From contig NZ_VRKW01000003.1 of assembly GCF_009746715.1 (NCBI RefSeq), positions 1 through 64,000 of the forward strand: 64,000 nt of DNA, written 5' to 3'. The stretch is from Ketobacter sp. MCCC 1A13808 (GTDB lineage Bacteria; Pseudomonadota; Gammaproteobacteria; Pseudomonadales; Ketobacteraceae). This document shows positions 1-8,020 of the stretch, piece after piece (the first letter of the stretch is position 1; each line of letters opens with the position of its first letter). The notes below the pieces were generated by a model. The model saw nothing but the letters and a program-made list of their open reading frames with translations. It searched no databases and was not told the origin of the DNA. The position numbers and the translations under genes are program-made.

Positions 1-121
1 CGCGTCTGGGTCGTGTAAAAAATAGAGGGGTTAGAATGTCGGGGTTCACACTCTTTAACAGCCAGAGGCCATCAGGGGTGCAGGCGTATTTATACGACCG
101 GTTGCGTCAGGGAAAGCATTC
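1..121 (+). other. Degenerate sequence upstream of the first RHS cassette
   Basis: No intact gene is visible here. The frame that runs into the RHS fragment at 122 has stop codons at 23-25 and 32-34. From about 80 onward, another frame reads like the usual RHS approach to the core (a YDRL-type segment), so the cassette boundary looks decayed by a frameshift. The parent full-length rhs gene, if present, would lie upstream of the window. Confidence 0.4.
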
Positions 122-538
122 TTGTGGAACGGGGATGTGTTGCTGAGTGAGAAGCGGGGGCACAAAGAAAAGCTCTACCTATATGAGCCGAATAGCTTTA
201 AGCCGTTGGCGTTTGTGGAAAACAACCAGTGCTACTTCTATCACCTGGACCATCTGGGCACGCCGCAGGAACTGACGGATTGGGAAGGCCAGGTGGTGTG
301 GTCGGTTCGGTACCGCACTTATGGTAGTGTGGTACGCAAGGATGTGGATGCGGTTGAGAATAATCTTAGGTTTCAGGGGCAGTACTGGGATGAAGAGACG
401 GGGTTACATTATAATCGGTTCCGGTATTATGATCCGGGGACTGGGCAGTTTGTTCAGCAGGATCCGATTGGGTTATTGGGTGGGGTTAATTGTTATCAGT
501 ATGCGCCGAATCCGGTCTCTTGGATTGATCCATTGGGT
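119..538 (+). repeat. RHS core repeat, copy 1
   Basis: This 420-bp stretch aligns without gaps to 1584-2003, a constant offset of 1465. About ten of the roughly 138 encoded residues differ. It begins at the codons for FLWNGD and ends at DPLG, the point where toxin tips diverge. Such repeats provide homology for exchanging tips. Confidence 0.9.
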
Positions 539-1177
539 ATGGTTTGTAAGGAGCGTTTTGATAGATATAAGGTATTAAGAGAGCAAGGGTTTACTGCACA
601 ACAGGCCGCTAAGCTCTCCAAAGTTTCACAGTCGAAATATCAAACAACTACAATGCTAGATAAATATTTGGGTGAAGATGATTACAACAACCTCGATCGA
701 TGGAATCTGCGAATGAGTCGGGGCACAGAATATTTTGATGATGAACGACTTCTAGATTACGAATTGGACGTGCGTGAAAACCTGATAGTGAATAAAAAAA
801 CAGGATTACCCTTTGATTCGAAGGATGGAAGCAATTCTATGTTTGTCATGCATCCTGATGGAAGGATTTTTGCCACCAAGGGCGGCGCCGTAATGGGCAA
901 CTTGCATCACTCAAGCTTAGGTCGTGGTAGTCCCGTAGCGGCTGCAGGAGAACTCACAGTTGTTGAAGGCATTTTGTTAGAAGTGAATAATGCGAGCGGC
1001 CATTACCGACCAACCCAAAAATTAAACAGCCAATTTTTCAATGAACTTGAAGACAGGGGAATGGATAATAACGTCATTGATAAAGTGTACCGCAGTGGAT
1101 TTACAAGAGAAGCAGACGACTATAACGATCTTAGAGTCCATCCTGCACCGAATATAGATTTTGACGATTATCAATAA
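122..1177 (+). CDS. Orphan RHS C-terminal toxin cassette, first copy
   Basis: Residues 1-139 are the RHS repeat-associated core, with YRTYG, GLHYNRFRYYDP, QQDPIGL and the closing DPLG landmark that precedes the variable tip in RHS proteins. The remaining ~210 residues are a different, tip-specific domain. It carries HHSSLGRGSPVAAAGE (from H262) and SGHYRP (from S292), a pattern I associate with polymorphic-toxin tips and with plant IQM proteins; its activity is unknown to me. The nominal TTG start at 122 lies inside the conserved core and is not a convincing start, so this is a displaced C-terminal cassette. It might be expressed only after recombination onto a full-length rhs gene. The gene at 1189 follows 11 bp later and is the likely immunity partner. 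Confidence 0.8.
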   Translation: MWNGDVLLSEKRGHKEKLYLYEPNSFKPLAFVENNQCYFYHLDHLGTPQELTDWEGQVVWSVRYRTYGSVVRKDVDAVENNLRFQGQYWDEETGLHYNRFRYYDPGTGQFVQQDPIGLLGGVNCYQYAPNPVSWIDPLGMVCKERFDRYKVLREQGFTAQQAAKLSKVSQSKYQTTTMLDKYLGEDDYNNLDRWNLRMSRGTEYFDDERLLDYELDVRENLIVNKKTGLPFDSKDGSNSMFVMHPDGRIFATKGGAVMGNLHHSSLGRGSPVAAAGELTVVEGILLEVNNASGHYRPTQKLNSQFFNELEDRGMDNNVIDKVYRSGFTREADDYNDLRVHPAPNIDFDDYQ

Positions 1178-1188
1178 TAGGTAGATAT

Positions 1189-1509
1189 ATGAATGAAAAA
1201 GATATAGTCGAAAATATAGGACATATTCTTTATAACTTTTGCTTTCATAGTGCTTCGAACGTGCGCCCACTTTCAGAAGAAGAAATTCAACTTTTAATAG
1301 AACCGAGCGATTATCGAGATATAAGAAGAGAAACATATTGTAAGTGTTTGCTATGGGCGCGTCACCACCCAGAATTTGACTACCAATCTGTTCTCCACGC
1401 GAGAACCCATCACAATAATCAGGAAATTTATGATCATCTAATGGCGATGTCCGAGCAACTCGAAAGAAAAGGGATATTTGAAGCGTATTCTAATGAAAAA
1501 CCAGCTTAG
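1189..1509 (+). CDS. Putative immunity protein for the first RHS tip
   Basis: A 106-residue, acidic, probably cytoplasmic and helical protein with no signal peptide or membrane segment. I do not recognise the family. It starts 11 bp after the RHS cassette stop, with an AGGTAG-type ribosome binding site ahead of the ATG. It ends just before the next RHS core repeat, which is exactly where immunity genes sit in RHS tip/immunity cassettes. The immunity role is inferred from position only. A conspicuous feature is a His-rich middle (WARHHPEFDY and ARTHHNN). Confidence 0.6.
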   Translation: MNEKDIVENIGHILYNFCFHSASNVRPLSEEEIQLLIEPSDYRDIRRETYCKCLLWARHHPEFDYQSVLHARTHHNNQEIYDHLMAMSEQLERKGIFEAYSNEKPA

Positions 1510-1520
1510 TTCATTGCCCA

Positions 1521-2483
1521 TTGGCGGACGGCACTCAGTGTCACTGCGACACTCTGGGACGAAGATTTCTTGGGAAAACGGAGTTCTTGTGGAACGGGGA
1601 TGTGCTGCTGAGTGAGAAGTGCGGGCACAAGGAAAAGCTCTACTTATATGAGCCGAATAGCTTTAAGCCGTTGGCGTTTGTGGAAAACAATCAGTGTTAC
1701 TTCTACCACCTGGACCATCTGGGCACGCCGCAGGAACTGACGGACTGGGAAGGTCGGGTGGTGTGGTCGGTTCGGTACCGCACTTATGGTAGTGTGGTGC
1801 GCAAGGATGTGGATACGGTTGAGAATAATCTACGGTTTCAGAGCCAGTATTGGGATGAGGAAACGGGGTTACATTACAATCGGTTTCGGTATTATGATCC
1901 GGGGGCGGGGCACTTTGTTCAGCAGGATCCGATTGGGTTATTGGGTGGGGTTAATAATTATCAGTATGCGGCGAATCCGGTGGGTTGGGTTGATCCGTTA
2001 GGGTTAACCTCAAAACCTGGGGATTGCCCAAAAACGGAGCAAGAAGATTTAGCAGATGTAGCCATAGTTAGGCAGTTTGAAAACGGATATCAGGAAGGCC
2101 ATTTCATGGTGGAGGTGAGATCGAACAATGATTCCTTCGCTTCGCACCAAGTGTTCAATACTGATGATAGAAGTAGTACGACCATTTCGTTTGATCCACG
2201 CAGCTCTAATTCAGGAACACACATTGCTGAGGCGCAATTCAATCTTCCTAACGCCAAAGCGGCCATAGCATTTCAAGAAAATATGACCGATAAAGAGCTT
2301 GGCGTATACGATCCTTTGAAGAATAGTTGTATGTCTCATATTTGCGATGTGCTACAAGCTGGAGGGAATACAAAAGATTATCGGTCGAAAGAAAAATTGG
2401 GGCATGCAAGGTTCTTCAAAAAAAATAACATTACTAGAAAAGAAAACGGAAAATCACTACTTTCAGAGTACGATGATGAATAA
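1521..2483 (+). CDS. Orphan RHS C-terminal toxin cassette, second copy, papain-like tip
   Basis: Residues ~10-161 form the RHS core, with somewhat more upstream core (DTLGRRFLGKTEFLWNGD) than the first cassette. The tip of about 160 residues after DPLG is unrelated to the first. It has a His in GHFMVEV (H194) and, about 75 residues later, a Cys in NSCMSHICDVLQAGG (C270). This His-before-Cys order resembles permuted papain-like (NlpC/P60- or LRAT-related) hydrolases or acyltransferases. That assignment is an inference from motif order, not an established match. The annotated start is in-frame but not obviously a true translation start. The stop overlaps the next gene. Confidence 0.75.
   Translation: MADGTQCHCDTLGRRFLGKTEFLWNGDVLLSEKCGHKEKLYLYEPNSFKPLAFVENNQCYFYHLDHLGTPQELTDWEGRVVWSVRYRTYGSVVRKDVDTVENNLRFQSQYWDEETGLHYNRFRYYDPGAGHFVQQDPIGLLGGVNNYQYAANPVGWVDPLGLTSKPGDCPKTEQEDLADVAIVRQFENGYQEGHFMVEVRSNNDSFASHQVFNTDDRSSTTISFDPRSSNSGTHIAEAQFNLPNAKAAIAFQENMTDKELGVYDPLKNSCMSHICDVLQAGGNTKDYRSKEKLGHARFFKKNNITRKENGKSLLSEYDDE
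1584..2003 (+). repeat. RHS core repeat, copy 2
   Basis: Partner of 119-538, ungapped and of equal length. The two repeats bracket tip 1 and its immunity gene, so recombination between them would delete that 1.46-kb cassette and join the upstream core to tip 2. Confidence 0.9.
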
Positions 2484-2694
2484 AAAATTGAATGACGAAT
2501 TATTAAAAAGATATAAACAAGGAATTGCTGGTGTATGTAATACTCATGGCGAAAGCATATTTTGGTTAGGAGTTGCAAAAAAATTACGTGATCGTATAGA
2601 TGGCGGTGGCAATGAAGAAAAACTTAATATCGCTGCGATTCTATTGAAGGAAATAGAGCGAGGTAAAAAAATGAAAAAATATATTTTGTTCTAA
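2473..2694 (+). CDS. Putative immunity protein for the second RHS tip, apparently frameshifted
   Basis: The likely start is ATG at 2473 or 2476, overlapping the RHS stop at 2481-2483, as expected for translational coupling of toxin and immunity. The protein begins MMNKKLNDELLKRYKQGI and ends prematurely in KKYILF at 2694. The break comes after a run of seven A residues (2665-2671). Reading the next frame from that run gives an open continuation to 2867 with similar composition. An extra A would join both halves into about 131 residues. I cannot tell a real mutation from a sequencing error or a programmed shift. No family recognised. Confidence 0.55.
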   Translation: MMNKKLNDELLKRYKQGIAGVCNTHGESIFWLGVAKKLRDRIDGGGNEEKLNIAAILLKEIERGKKMKKYILF

Positions 2695-2867
2695 AATCAC
2701 AAATTGAATCGAATAACGATTCATTGATTTTTGATCTAGAGCTTAACCCAAATCTATCAGGTGAGTTTGACAAAATAGAAAAATATCTAGATCTCTCTAG
2801 GTCTGTTTGTTTGTCTTGTTTATTAGATAATACAAATCTATCTACGTTGGTCGGTCGGGTATACTAA
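2667..2867 (+). other. Open continuation of the second immunity gene in the -1 frame
   Basis: This frame reads KNEKIYFVLKSQIESNND and continues through SLIFDLELNPNLSGEFDK to a TAA at 2865-2867. It has no good start codon of its own and begins exactly at the A7 run inside the upstream gene. Its soluble, acidic character fits the missing C-terminal half of the immunity protein. Confidence 0.5.
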
Positions 2868-3219
2868 GAGGAAATAATAGTTTAAAACGGGTCAGCCTTA
2901 CAATAGGTATGAGGGCGTCAAAACTTCTGTGTCTGATAGAGTGCGCTGATGCATAGATTTCAGCATTGTTAATGTAGTTGTCGTTGCTAATTACTCTGGA
3001 TTTTTGAAGCAAGCGTAAGCGCACAACCACGAACTAACTATCCGTAATCAGCAAAGCTTTGCAGGATTGTTGCCATTAAAATTGAAGTAGCGATTATTAA
3101 GCCCGATCCGAAATTCATGACCGCGAAATAACAATATTGGATGAGCCACCCCTTATACTGCTAATGCGAGTAAATCAGTTAACAAAAGAATTCATTATTA
3201 ACAATAAGGAAGTTGTTTC
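2868..3219. other. Gene-free stretch after the RHS locus
   Basis: 352 bp with no convincing gene. A 62-codon minus-strand frame across 2842-3030 overlaps the immunity tail and has no supporting features. The region contains a perfect 12-bp palindrome, GCAAAGCTTTGC, at 3051-3062. It may hold remains of further RHS debris or a dispersed intergenic repeat; I see no direct evidence for either. The promoter of the gene at 3220 should lie at its right end. Confidence 0.4.
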
Positions 3220-3525
3220 ATGTTTAGCATTTTTGGAGTCATTACAGCCCTTGTAATGACTATCGGAACGATTGCGGCCGCCCGTTTAAAATTAAAAAAT
3301 ACCAATCGGATAATGGCCATAGGTATCCGCGTGACTGCGATTTTGGGAGCAATTTTCATTCCGGCCTTTCTACTTTCGGTATTGAATATTGATTTGTATG
3401 TGGCGAATAAAGCGGGTATCTATTTTATTAATATGCTGGTTATTTCACTTCTCATTTTGGGGCTAAAACGTTTTCCGAAAGGGTGTAAAGATCAAAATAA
3501 AGTAGTGGAAACTTCGGTAAGTTGA
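3220..3525 (+). CDS. Small integral membrane protein, unknown function
   Basis: A 101-residue protein with three predicted hydrophobic segments at about residues 3-22, 34-54 and 65-82, and a polar, charged C-terminus. An AAGGAAG Shine-Dalgarno sequence precedes the ATG. I do not recognise a family. It is flanked by non-coding DNA on both sides and looks monocistronic. Confidence 0.6.
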   Translation: MFSIFGVITALVMTIGTIAAARLKLKNTNRIMAIGIRVTAILGAIFIPAFLLSVLNIDLYVANKAGIYFINMLVISLLILGLKRFPKGCKDQNKVVETSVS

Positions 3526-3754
3526 GAAGAAACATAATGTATCGCTACGCTTTTACCATCCTCCAGATCATTTCATTGATCCGGTTCATACACAGGTGAA
3601 CTTACCCCTGTCCGTGAAATATTCGAGTCAAATTATTTAATCGCGTTCCAGACTAATATATTCTGTTGTCCGCATTTGCATCGCTACTGGAATAGCCAAA
3701 TAGCGTTAATGCAACGCATTAGCATTTTGATTCGAAAACCACGGAGTTCCCCCT

Positions 3755-4282
3755 ATGAAAAACACCCTTTTGATCTGTTTTCTATCTGGATTAGTTAGTT
3801 TGAGTGGATGTGCAACAAAAGTACCCGCGTTCGGCGGGCTCGTGATGGCGGACGGAGAATCCAGAATCGAAATTGCCGAACTATGGGAAGAAGGAAAAGA
3901 AGAGTCCATAGAGGGTGAAAAACAAATAAGATATGGTCGAAAACTAGTTGAGAAAGGGCGTTCAGATTTACGCACTGGAGAACAACTCATCGCAGCCGGT
4001 AATGTTGAAGTCCAGACGAATCGCCAAGCGTATCAGGCGCTCCACCAGACGGCTACGGGAATTGATTCCGGGCAAGGCGCGCTTGAAAGAGTCAAAAAAT
4101 TAAAAGAGATTGCAAGCGATTGGGAAGAAGGTGAAGAAAGAATTGCCGATGGCAATAACCTGATTCAACGTGGCAATGAAAAAATCGAAGAAGGTGAAAC
4201 CCAGATAAGTGAAGGGCAGAAGCTGATTGAGAGTGGACGTGACAAAATGCAGGATGCTGAAAAACGCTATCAGACGAAATAA
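3755..4282 (+). CDS. Lipoprotein with glycine-punctuated coiled repeats
   Basis: The N-terminus is a lipoprotein signal with lipobox LSGC (Cys19 would be lipidated). The rest is almost wholly helical and charged, with repeated short units of the type EEGEERIADG, LIQRGNEKIEEG and QISEGQKLIESG. The units recur about every seven residues, with Gly at a regular position. This suggests an extended coiled or fibrous periplasmic structure. A QTNRQAYQALHQ stretch interrupts the repeats near the centre. Function unknown. It precedes the TPR/ankyrin gene by 204 bp, so co-transcription is uncertain. Confidence 0.6.
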   Translation: MKNTLLICFLSGLVSLSGCATKVPAFGGLVMADGESRIEIAELWEEGKEESIEGEKQIRYGRKLVEKGRSDLRTGEQLIAAGNVEVQTNRQAYQALHQTATGIDSGQGALERVKKLKEIASDWEEGEERIADGNNLIQRGNEKIEEGETQISEGQKLIESGRDKMQDAEKRYQTK

Positions 4283-4325
4283 CAATCGAGCCAGCACAGT
4301 CAACTTGGTAATCTAACGTGAAAAA

Positions 4326-4367
4326 CGTTACCCGTGTTTCATAACTATAGAATGAACGCGGGTAACG
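4326..4367. repeat. Inverted repeat between the lipoprotein and TPR/ankyrin genes
   Basis: CGTTACCCGTGTT at 4326-4338 pairs with AACGCGGGTAACG at 4355-4367, with one G-U pair and a 16-nt loop. No T-run follows, so it is not a textbook intrinsic terminator. It may stabilise or separate the two transcripts. Confidence 0.55.
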
Positions 4368-4486
4368 ATGGTCATGTCGTGGAGTCTCCATCGTAAAGTG
4401 GACCCAGACAATACCTTAAGGCTAAATCATTTTACTTCCGATCAACGACGCTTATTCAAAACAAAAACTATAAATCGAGGCGGATT

Positions 4487-6343
4487 ATGAAGACGATACC
4501 CATTGTTATAACGCTGGTCATATTAATGCTCTTTGGGGGAGCTCTATATCTAAATCAGGAATTTCAGGTTTTGCGAGCGGGAGTGCTTTATATAAAAGAT
4601 AAAGTATCCCAAGAATGTCACCGTGATTACACGCAACTATTAACCGAAATTCACGGGGAACAACAGATCACCCAATACGCTGAACGGGTGCTGCAACGAA
4701 AGCAAATCTGTGAAAGAAAAATGGGTAGTGGAAAAGCGATCGAACAACTGCCTCAAGCAACAAAAGAATTTATTCGAGCCCAGATTACGCCTGCCTGGAA
4801 AGAGTTATATACACAGGAATTAGTGGAGGTGAACCGTATCTTTGAACTGGAAGGCGGTGAAAAATTGCTATTTCCTGAACGGTTTCCGGCGCTGGAAGTG
4901 GAGGATACAGCGCAATTCAGTAATCTGGATCTCGATTACTACCGGCGCTATGCCAGGGAAGTTATAGCGGTTTCTCAGGCGATGATGGATTACTACAATG
5001 GCAGTGGAGAAGAGCAAGTAATTGCGAATCAATTGATTCAACGAGTCATCGCTGCCGATGAAAACTATGCTCCCGCTTATGTGGCTTCGGCCCGCCACCT
5101 GTTGGCATCCACCTATAGGATCGGTCGTATCTATCGTGACAATGGCCTCAATCGTGCGAAAGTATTGATAAACAAGGCGTTGGAGCTGGATCCGGATTTG
5201 GCGGCCGCCCACTCTCTCTTAGCCTATTGGTCATTACAGAATTTCAGTTTGCAGGAAGCACAGAACGAACTCGATCAAACCCGTGCGCTGGATGCCAACG
5301 ATCCTTGGGTTGAGGTAAACCAAGCTCGACTTTATGGAAAAAGCTTCCTCAATAAAAGGGCAGAGAGTTATCACCATTTTGAGCTGTCTGCACACAATAA
5401 GGCATTGCCGTCGCTGCCGCGTGCGATCGCCTATTCCGAACTGGCAGAATTGGAATGCGAAACAGGTAATGTGAAAACAGCGAAAAAGTATTATGCCGAG
5501 ATGATTAAGTTGCAGCCCAATATCAGTTGGGGCAGAGGTAATTTAATTTCTCGAATCCTGCTCAATTGCGCTGATCCGGTTTGGGCCGAACGAGCGGGCA
5601 AAGAGACCCTGACTCTTTTAAATTACGGTCTCGCCAGACAGCATTATGGTTGGGTGTTATTCACTAAAGCGGCACAATTGCACGCCGAAGGTAAGCTTCA
5701 GGAGGCGAGATCGGTTTGGCAACAAGCTCTAACGTTAACCGATAGCTACCAGGAATTTTATATCCGTGCGGCAGCATTTAATGATCACAAGCTATTTTTA
5801 GTGATATACCACCAGCTACCACAGTTAGCCAACGTAAAGCGGGAGGCGCGGGCGGATCACGGTAAATCCATGCTGCATCTCGCCATCATGAATCAGCGAA
5901 CGGCCACTGCTCGATGGTTGATAGATCAACGTATATCCATGGATAGCAAAGATGATCAGGGGTTTAATGCAATGCATTTTGCGGCGCAAACCGGGCAGGT
6001 GGAGATCATGCCGTTATTAAAAGCGAACGGCGTTGGTATCAATGTTACCGGCGAACCTTCTGGTATGTCGCCCTTGATGCAAGCTATCGAGTATAAGCAA
6101 GATGACGCTGCGCTGTGGCTAATGAAAAATGGAGCCGAAATCAATCATTCGACGACATCCGGTTTGACCGTGCTGGGACACGCTGTGACGGTTGGAAACG
6201 TTAAGATAGCTGAAGCATTATTGCAGGCCGGTGCGAACAGAGGTGTGATTATATACGATCAATACACGCTACAGCAGGCCGCCGTCGAATTGAAAGACGA
6301 CGCCATGCTTGCGATGTTGAAACGGTATCCTGGCACCGGTTAA
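4487..6343 (+). CDS. Membrane-anchored TPR/ankyrin-repeat protein
   Basis: 618 residues. A hydrophobic segment at 4-22 acts as signal anchor, so the rest is probably periplasmic. TPR-like repeats are visible around 220-290 (ALELDPDLAAAHSLLAYWSL) and 300-430. About four ankyrin-type repeats follow at 458-590 (SMLHLAIMNQ, AMHFAAQTGQVEIMPLL, SPLMQAIEYKQDDAALWLM, LGHAVTVGNVKIAEALLQAG). Combining both repeat types suggests a protein-binding scaffold with no catalytic domain. The Shine-Dalgarno sequence is GAGGCGG. It converges on the aldo-keto reductase gene, leaving only 23 bp. Confidence 0.7.
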   Translation: MKTIPIVITLVILMLFGGALYLNQEFQVLRAGVLYIKDKVSQECHRDYTQLLTEIHGEQQITQYAERVLQRKQICERKMGSGKAIEQLPQATKEFIRAQITPAWKELYTQELVEVNRIFELEGGEKLLFPERFPALEVEDTAQFSNLDLDYYRRYAREVIAVSQAMMDYYNGSGEEQVIANQLIQRVIAADENYAPAYVASARHLLASTYRIGRIYRDNGLNRAKVLINKALELDPDLAAAHSLLAYWSLQNFSLQEAQNELDQTRALDANDPWVEVNQARLYGKSFLNKRAESYHHFELSAHNKALPSLPRAIAYSELAELECETGNVKTAKKYYAEMIKLQPNISWGRGNLISRILLNCADPVWAERAGKETLTLLNYGLARQHYGWVLFTKAAQLHAEGKLQEARSVWQQALTLTDSYQEFYIRAAAFNDHKLFLVIYHQLPQLANVKREARADHGKSMLHLAIMNQRTATARWLIDQRISMDSKDDQGFNAMHFAAQTGQVEIMPLLKANGVGINVTGEPSGMSPLMQAIEYKQDDAALWLMKNGAEINHSTTSGLTVLGHAVTVGNVKIAEALLQAGANRGVIIYDQYTLQQAAVELKDDAMLAMLKRYPGTG

Positions 6344-6366
6344 TGATTGATGACGACGAGCACCAA

Positions 6367-7416
6367 TCAGAACGGAGTAGGGTATCGTTTTATAACCTCA
6401 AGTACGTCTTGTTTCATTGAGTCGGTAAAATCAATATCGAAGGCGTCAATGTCTTCTTGTAATTGGGCCATGGTAGTAGCGCCGATGATCGTCGACGTTA
6501 CGCCATCAATCCGGTCACACCAAACCAGGGCAAGTTGCGAGGCCGTTATGCCGTGTTTTTTCGCAACGCCCATATAAGCTTCGATGGCGGCAGAAGAGTC
6601 GACGGTGTCTCTGAACAATCCATTGCGCTGTGAAATGGTCCAACGACTCCCTGCTGGCCTGGCTCCGTTAAGGTATTTACCGCTAAGCATGCCCCCTGCC
6701 AGTGGTGACCAGGGTAGATAGGCGATATTCTCCATAGCGCAGTGTTCGATCAGATAAGGCCAATCTTTTATGTGCAGTAAGTTAAACTCGTTTTGAATCG
6801 ATACCATGCGTGGCAGATTATGCGCTTGGCTCAGCTTCAGATAGGTGGCAATGCCCCAGGTCGTATCATCAGACAATCCGCAATGACGTATTTTGCCTGC
6901 TGCAACACATTCATTCAGTCCTTCCAGGATATCGAGCATACCGACGGTTTCAACTTCGGCGTCGGCATCGGTGAACCTATAGTGATTGGGAAAGTGTTTT
7001 CCAAAATGCGGGCTGGTACGGTTGGGCCAGTGCAATTGGTAAAGATCAATATAATCTGTTTGTAATCTTTTCAGGGAGTTATCGACGGCTTCAATAACCG
7101 CTTGTCGGCATAACGGCATTCCACCTCGCACCCATGGAAGGCCCGGCGCAATCTTGCTGGCGAGGATGATGTCACTGCGCTTCCCGGCATTGCGTGCTAA
7201 CCAATTGCCTATGATGGTTTCCGTTTTGCCATAGGATTCAGCATTGGGGGGAATCGAATACATCTCGGCCGTATCAATAAAATTAATGCCTCGGCTGAGC
7301 GCATACTCTATCTGTTCGTCTGCGTCTTGCTGTGTGTTCTGCGTGCCCCAGGTCATAGTACCAAGGCAAACTCGGGAAACATTGAGCCCACTACTTCCTA
7401 GTGTTGAAAATTTCAT
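6367..7416 (-). CDS. tas: NADP(H)-dependent aldo-keto reductase, Tas-like
   Basis: A 349-residue AKR with the expected tetrad: Asp48 and Tyr53 in FIDTAEMY, Lys88 in ASK and His129 in LYQLHW. The SLKRLQTDYIDLYQLHWPNR block, the PAGSR segment and the IIGATTMAQL region match the Tas/YghZ type closely in order and spacing. These enzymes reduce carbonyls in the cytoplasm; the natural substrate is unknown. The gene is a single unit with its own upstream gap. Confidence 0.85.
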   Translation of the reverse strand: MKFSTLGSSGLNVSRVCLGTMTWGTQNTQQDADEQIEYALSRGINFIDTAEMYSIPPNAESYGKTETIIGNWLARNAGKRSDIILASKIAPGLPWVRGGMPLCRQAVIEAVDNSLKRLQTDYIDLYQLHWPNRTSPHFGKHFPNHYRFTDADAEVETVGMLDILEGLNECVAAGKIRHCGLSDDTTWGIATYLKLSQAHNLPRMVSIQNEFNLLHIKDWPYLIEHCAMENIAYLPWSPLAGGMLSGKYLNGARPAGSRWTISQRNGLFRDTVDSSAAIEAYMGVAKKHGITASQLALVWCDRIDGVTSTIIGATTMAQLQEDIDAFDIDFTDSMKQDVLEVIKRYPTPF

Positions 7417-7578
7417 AATTCTAAGCCTTTATATTCATGATATAAGAAAGTTGATGATGGCGTGTATGGGGGATGGTACAGGATTTAGGCTATATTGGCA
7501 GCCCGTGTAGGGGGTGGTGAAGCGTTAGGGCTCTAGATCAGCTACTTTTTCCTGTAGTAGGAAAGTCTTAATAGTGAC

Positions 7579-7845
7579 TTAATTAAAGCTCGCCTTATAA
7601 TTCTTTGCTTGCAAATGAACATACTGTTCCACAGCGCCCTGTAAGCGGAATAATCGTGCTTCATTTTTAAAATCATAAACACGATATAGGCAATATTGCT
7701 GATTCCATTGCAATGAATAGGCAAGTTCGTTATCAGTAATATAGAAGGGTTGGTACTTTCCACGATTAGTAGTTTTTACTTCAATAAACAGCTCTTCTTC
7801 ACGCTCTACAGTAAACGATTGAATATCAAATCCGGAACTAAAACG
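7579..7845 (-). pseudogene. DUF3883 (NO VEIN C-terminal-like) domain remnant
   Basis: An open stretch of 88 codons with no start reads SGFDIQSFTV, then FIEVKTTNRG, PFYITDNELAYS and CLYRVYDF, the signature order of DUF3883, a nuclease-fold domain often attached to helicases and restriction or defence proteins. The frame is closed upstream by TAA at 7846-7848. The usual residues ahead of the GFDI motif are missing, so this is a C-terminal remnant. It lies directly downstream of a truncated helicase, and the two may have been one protein or one operon. Confidence 0.7.
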
Positions 7846-8020
7846 TTAGCCCAATTCAGAATGTGTGGTTGAGCTTCGACTGGAGTGTCGGCGGCGTTCG
7901 AAAAAACATCGAGCTCTTGTAGGTTTGCCGCTTTGTGAGAGAGCACTACCTGGTGTAATTGCCTTTGATAGTTGAACGCAGGTTTATAGTCCTTTTGCTG
8001 TGATCGGCATAGTGGCAAAT

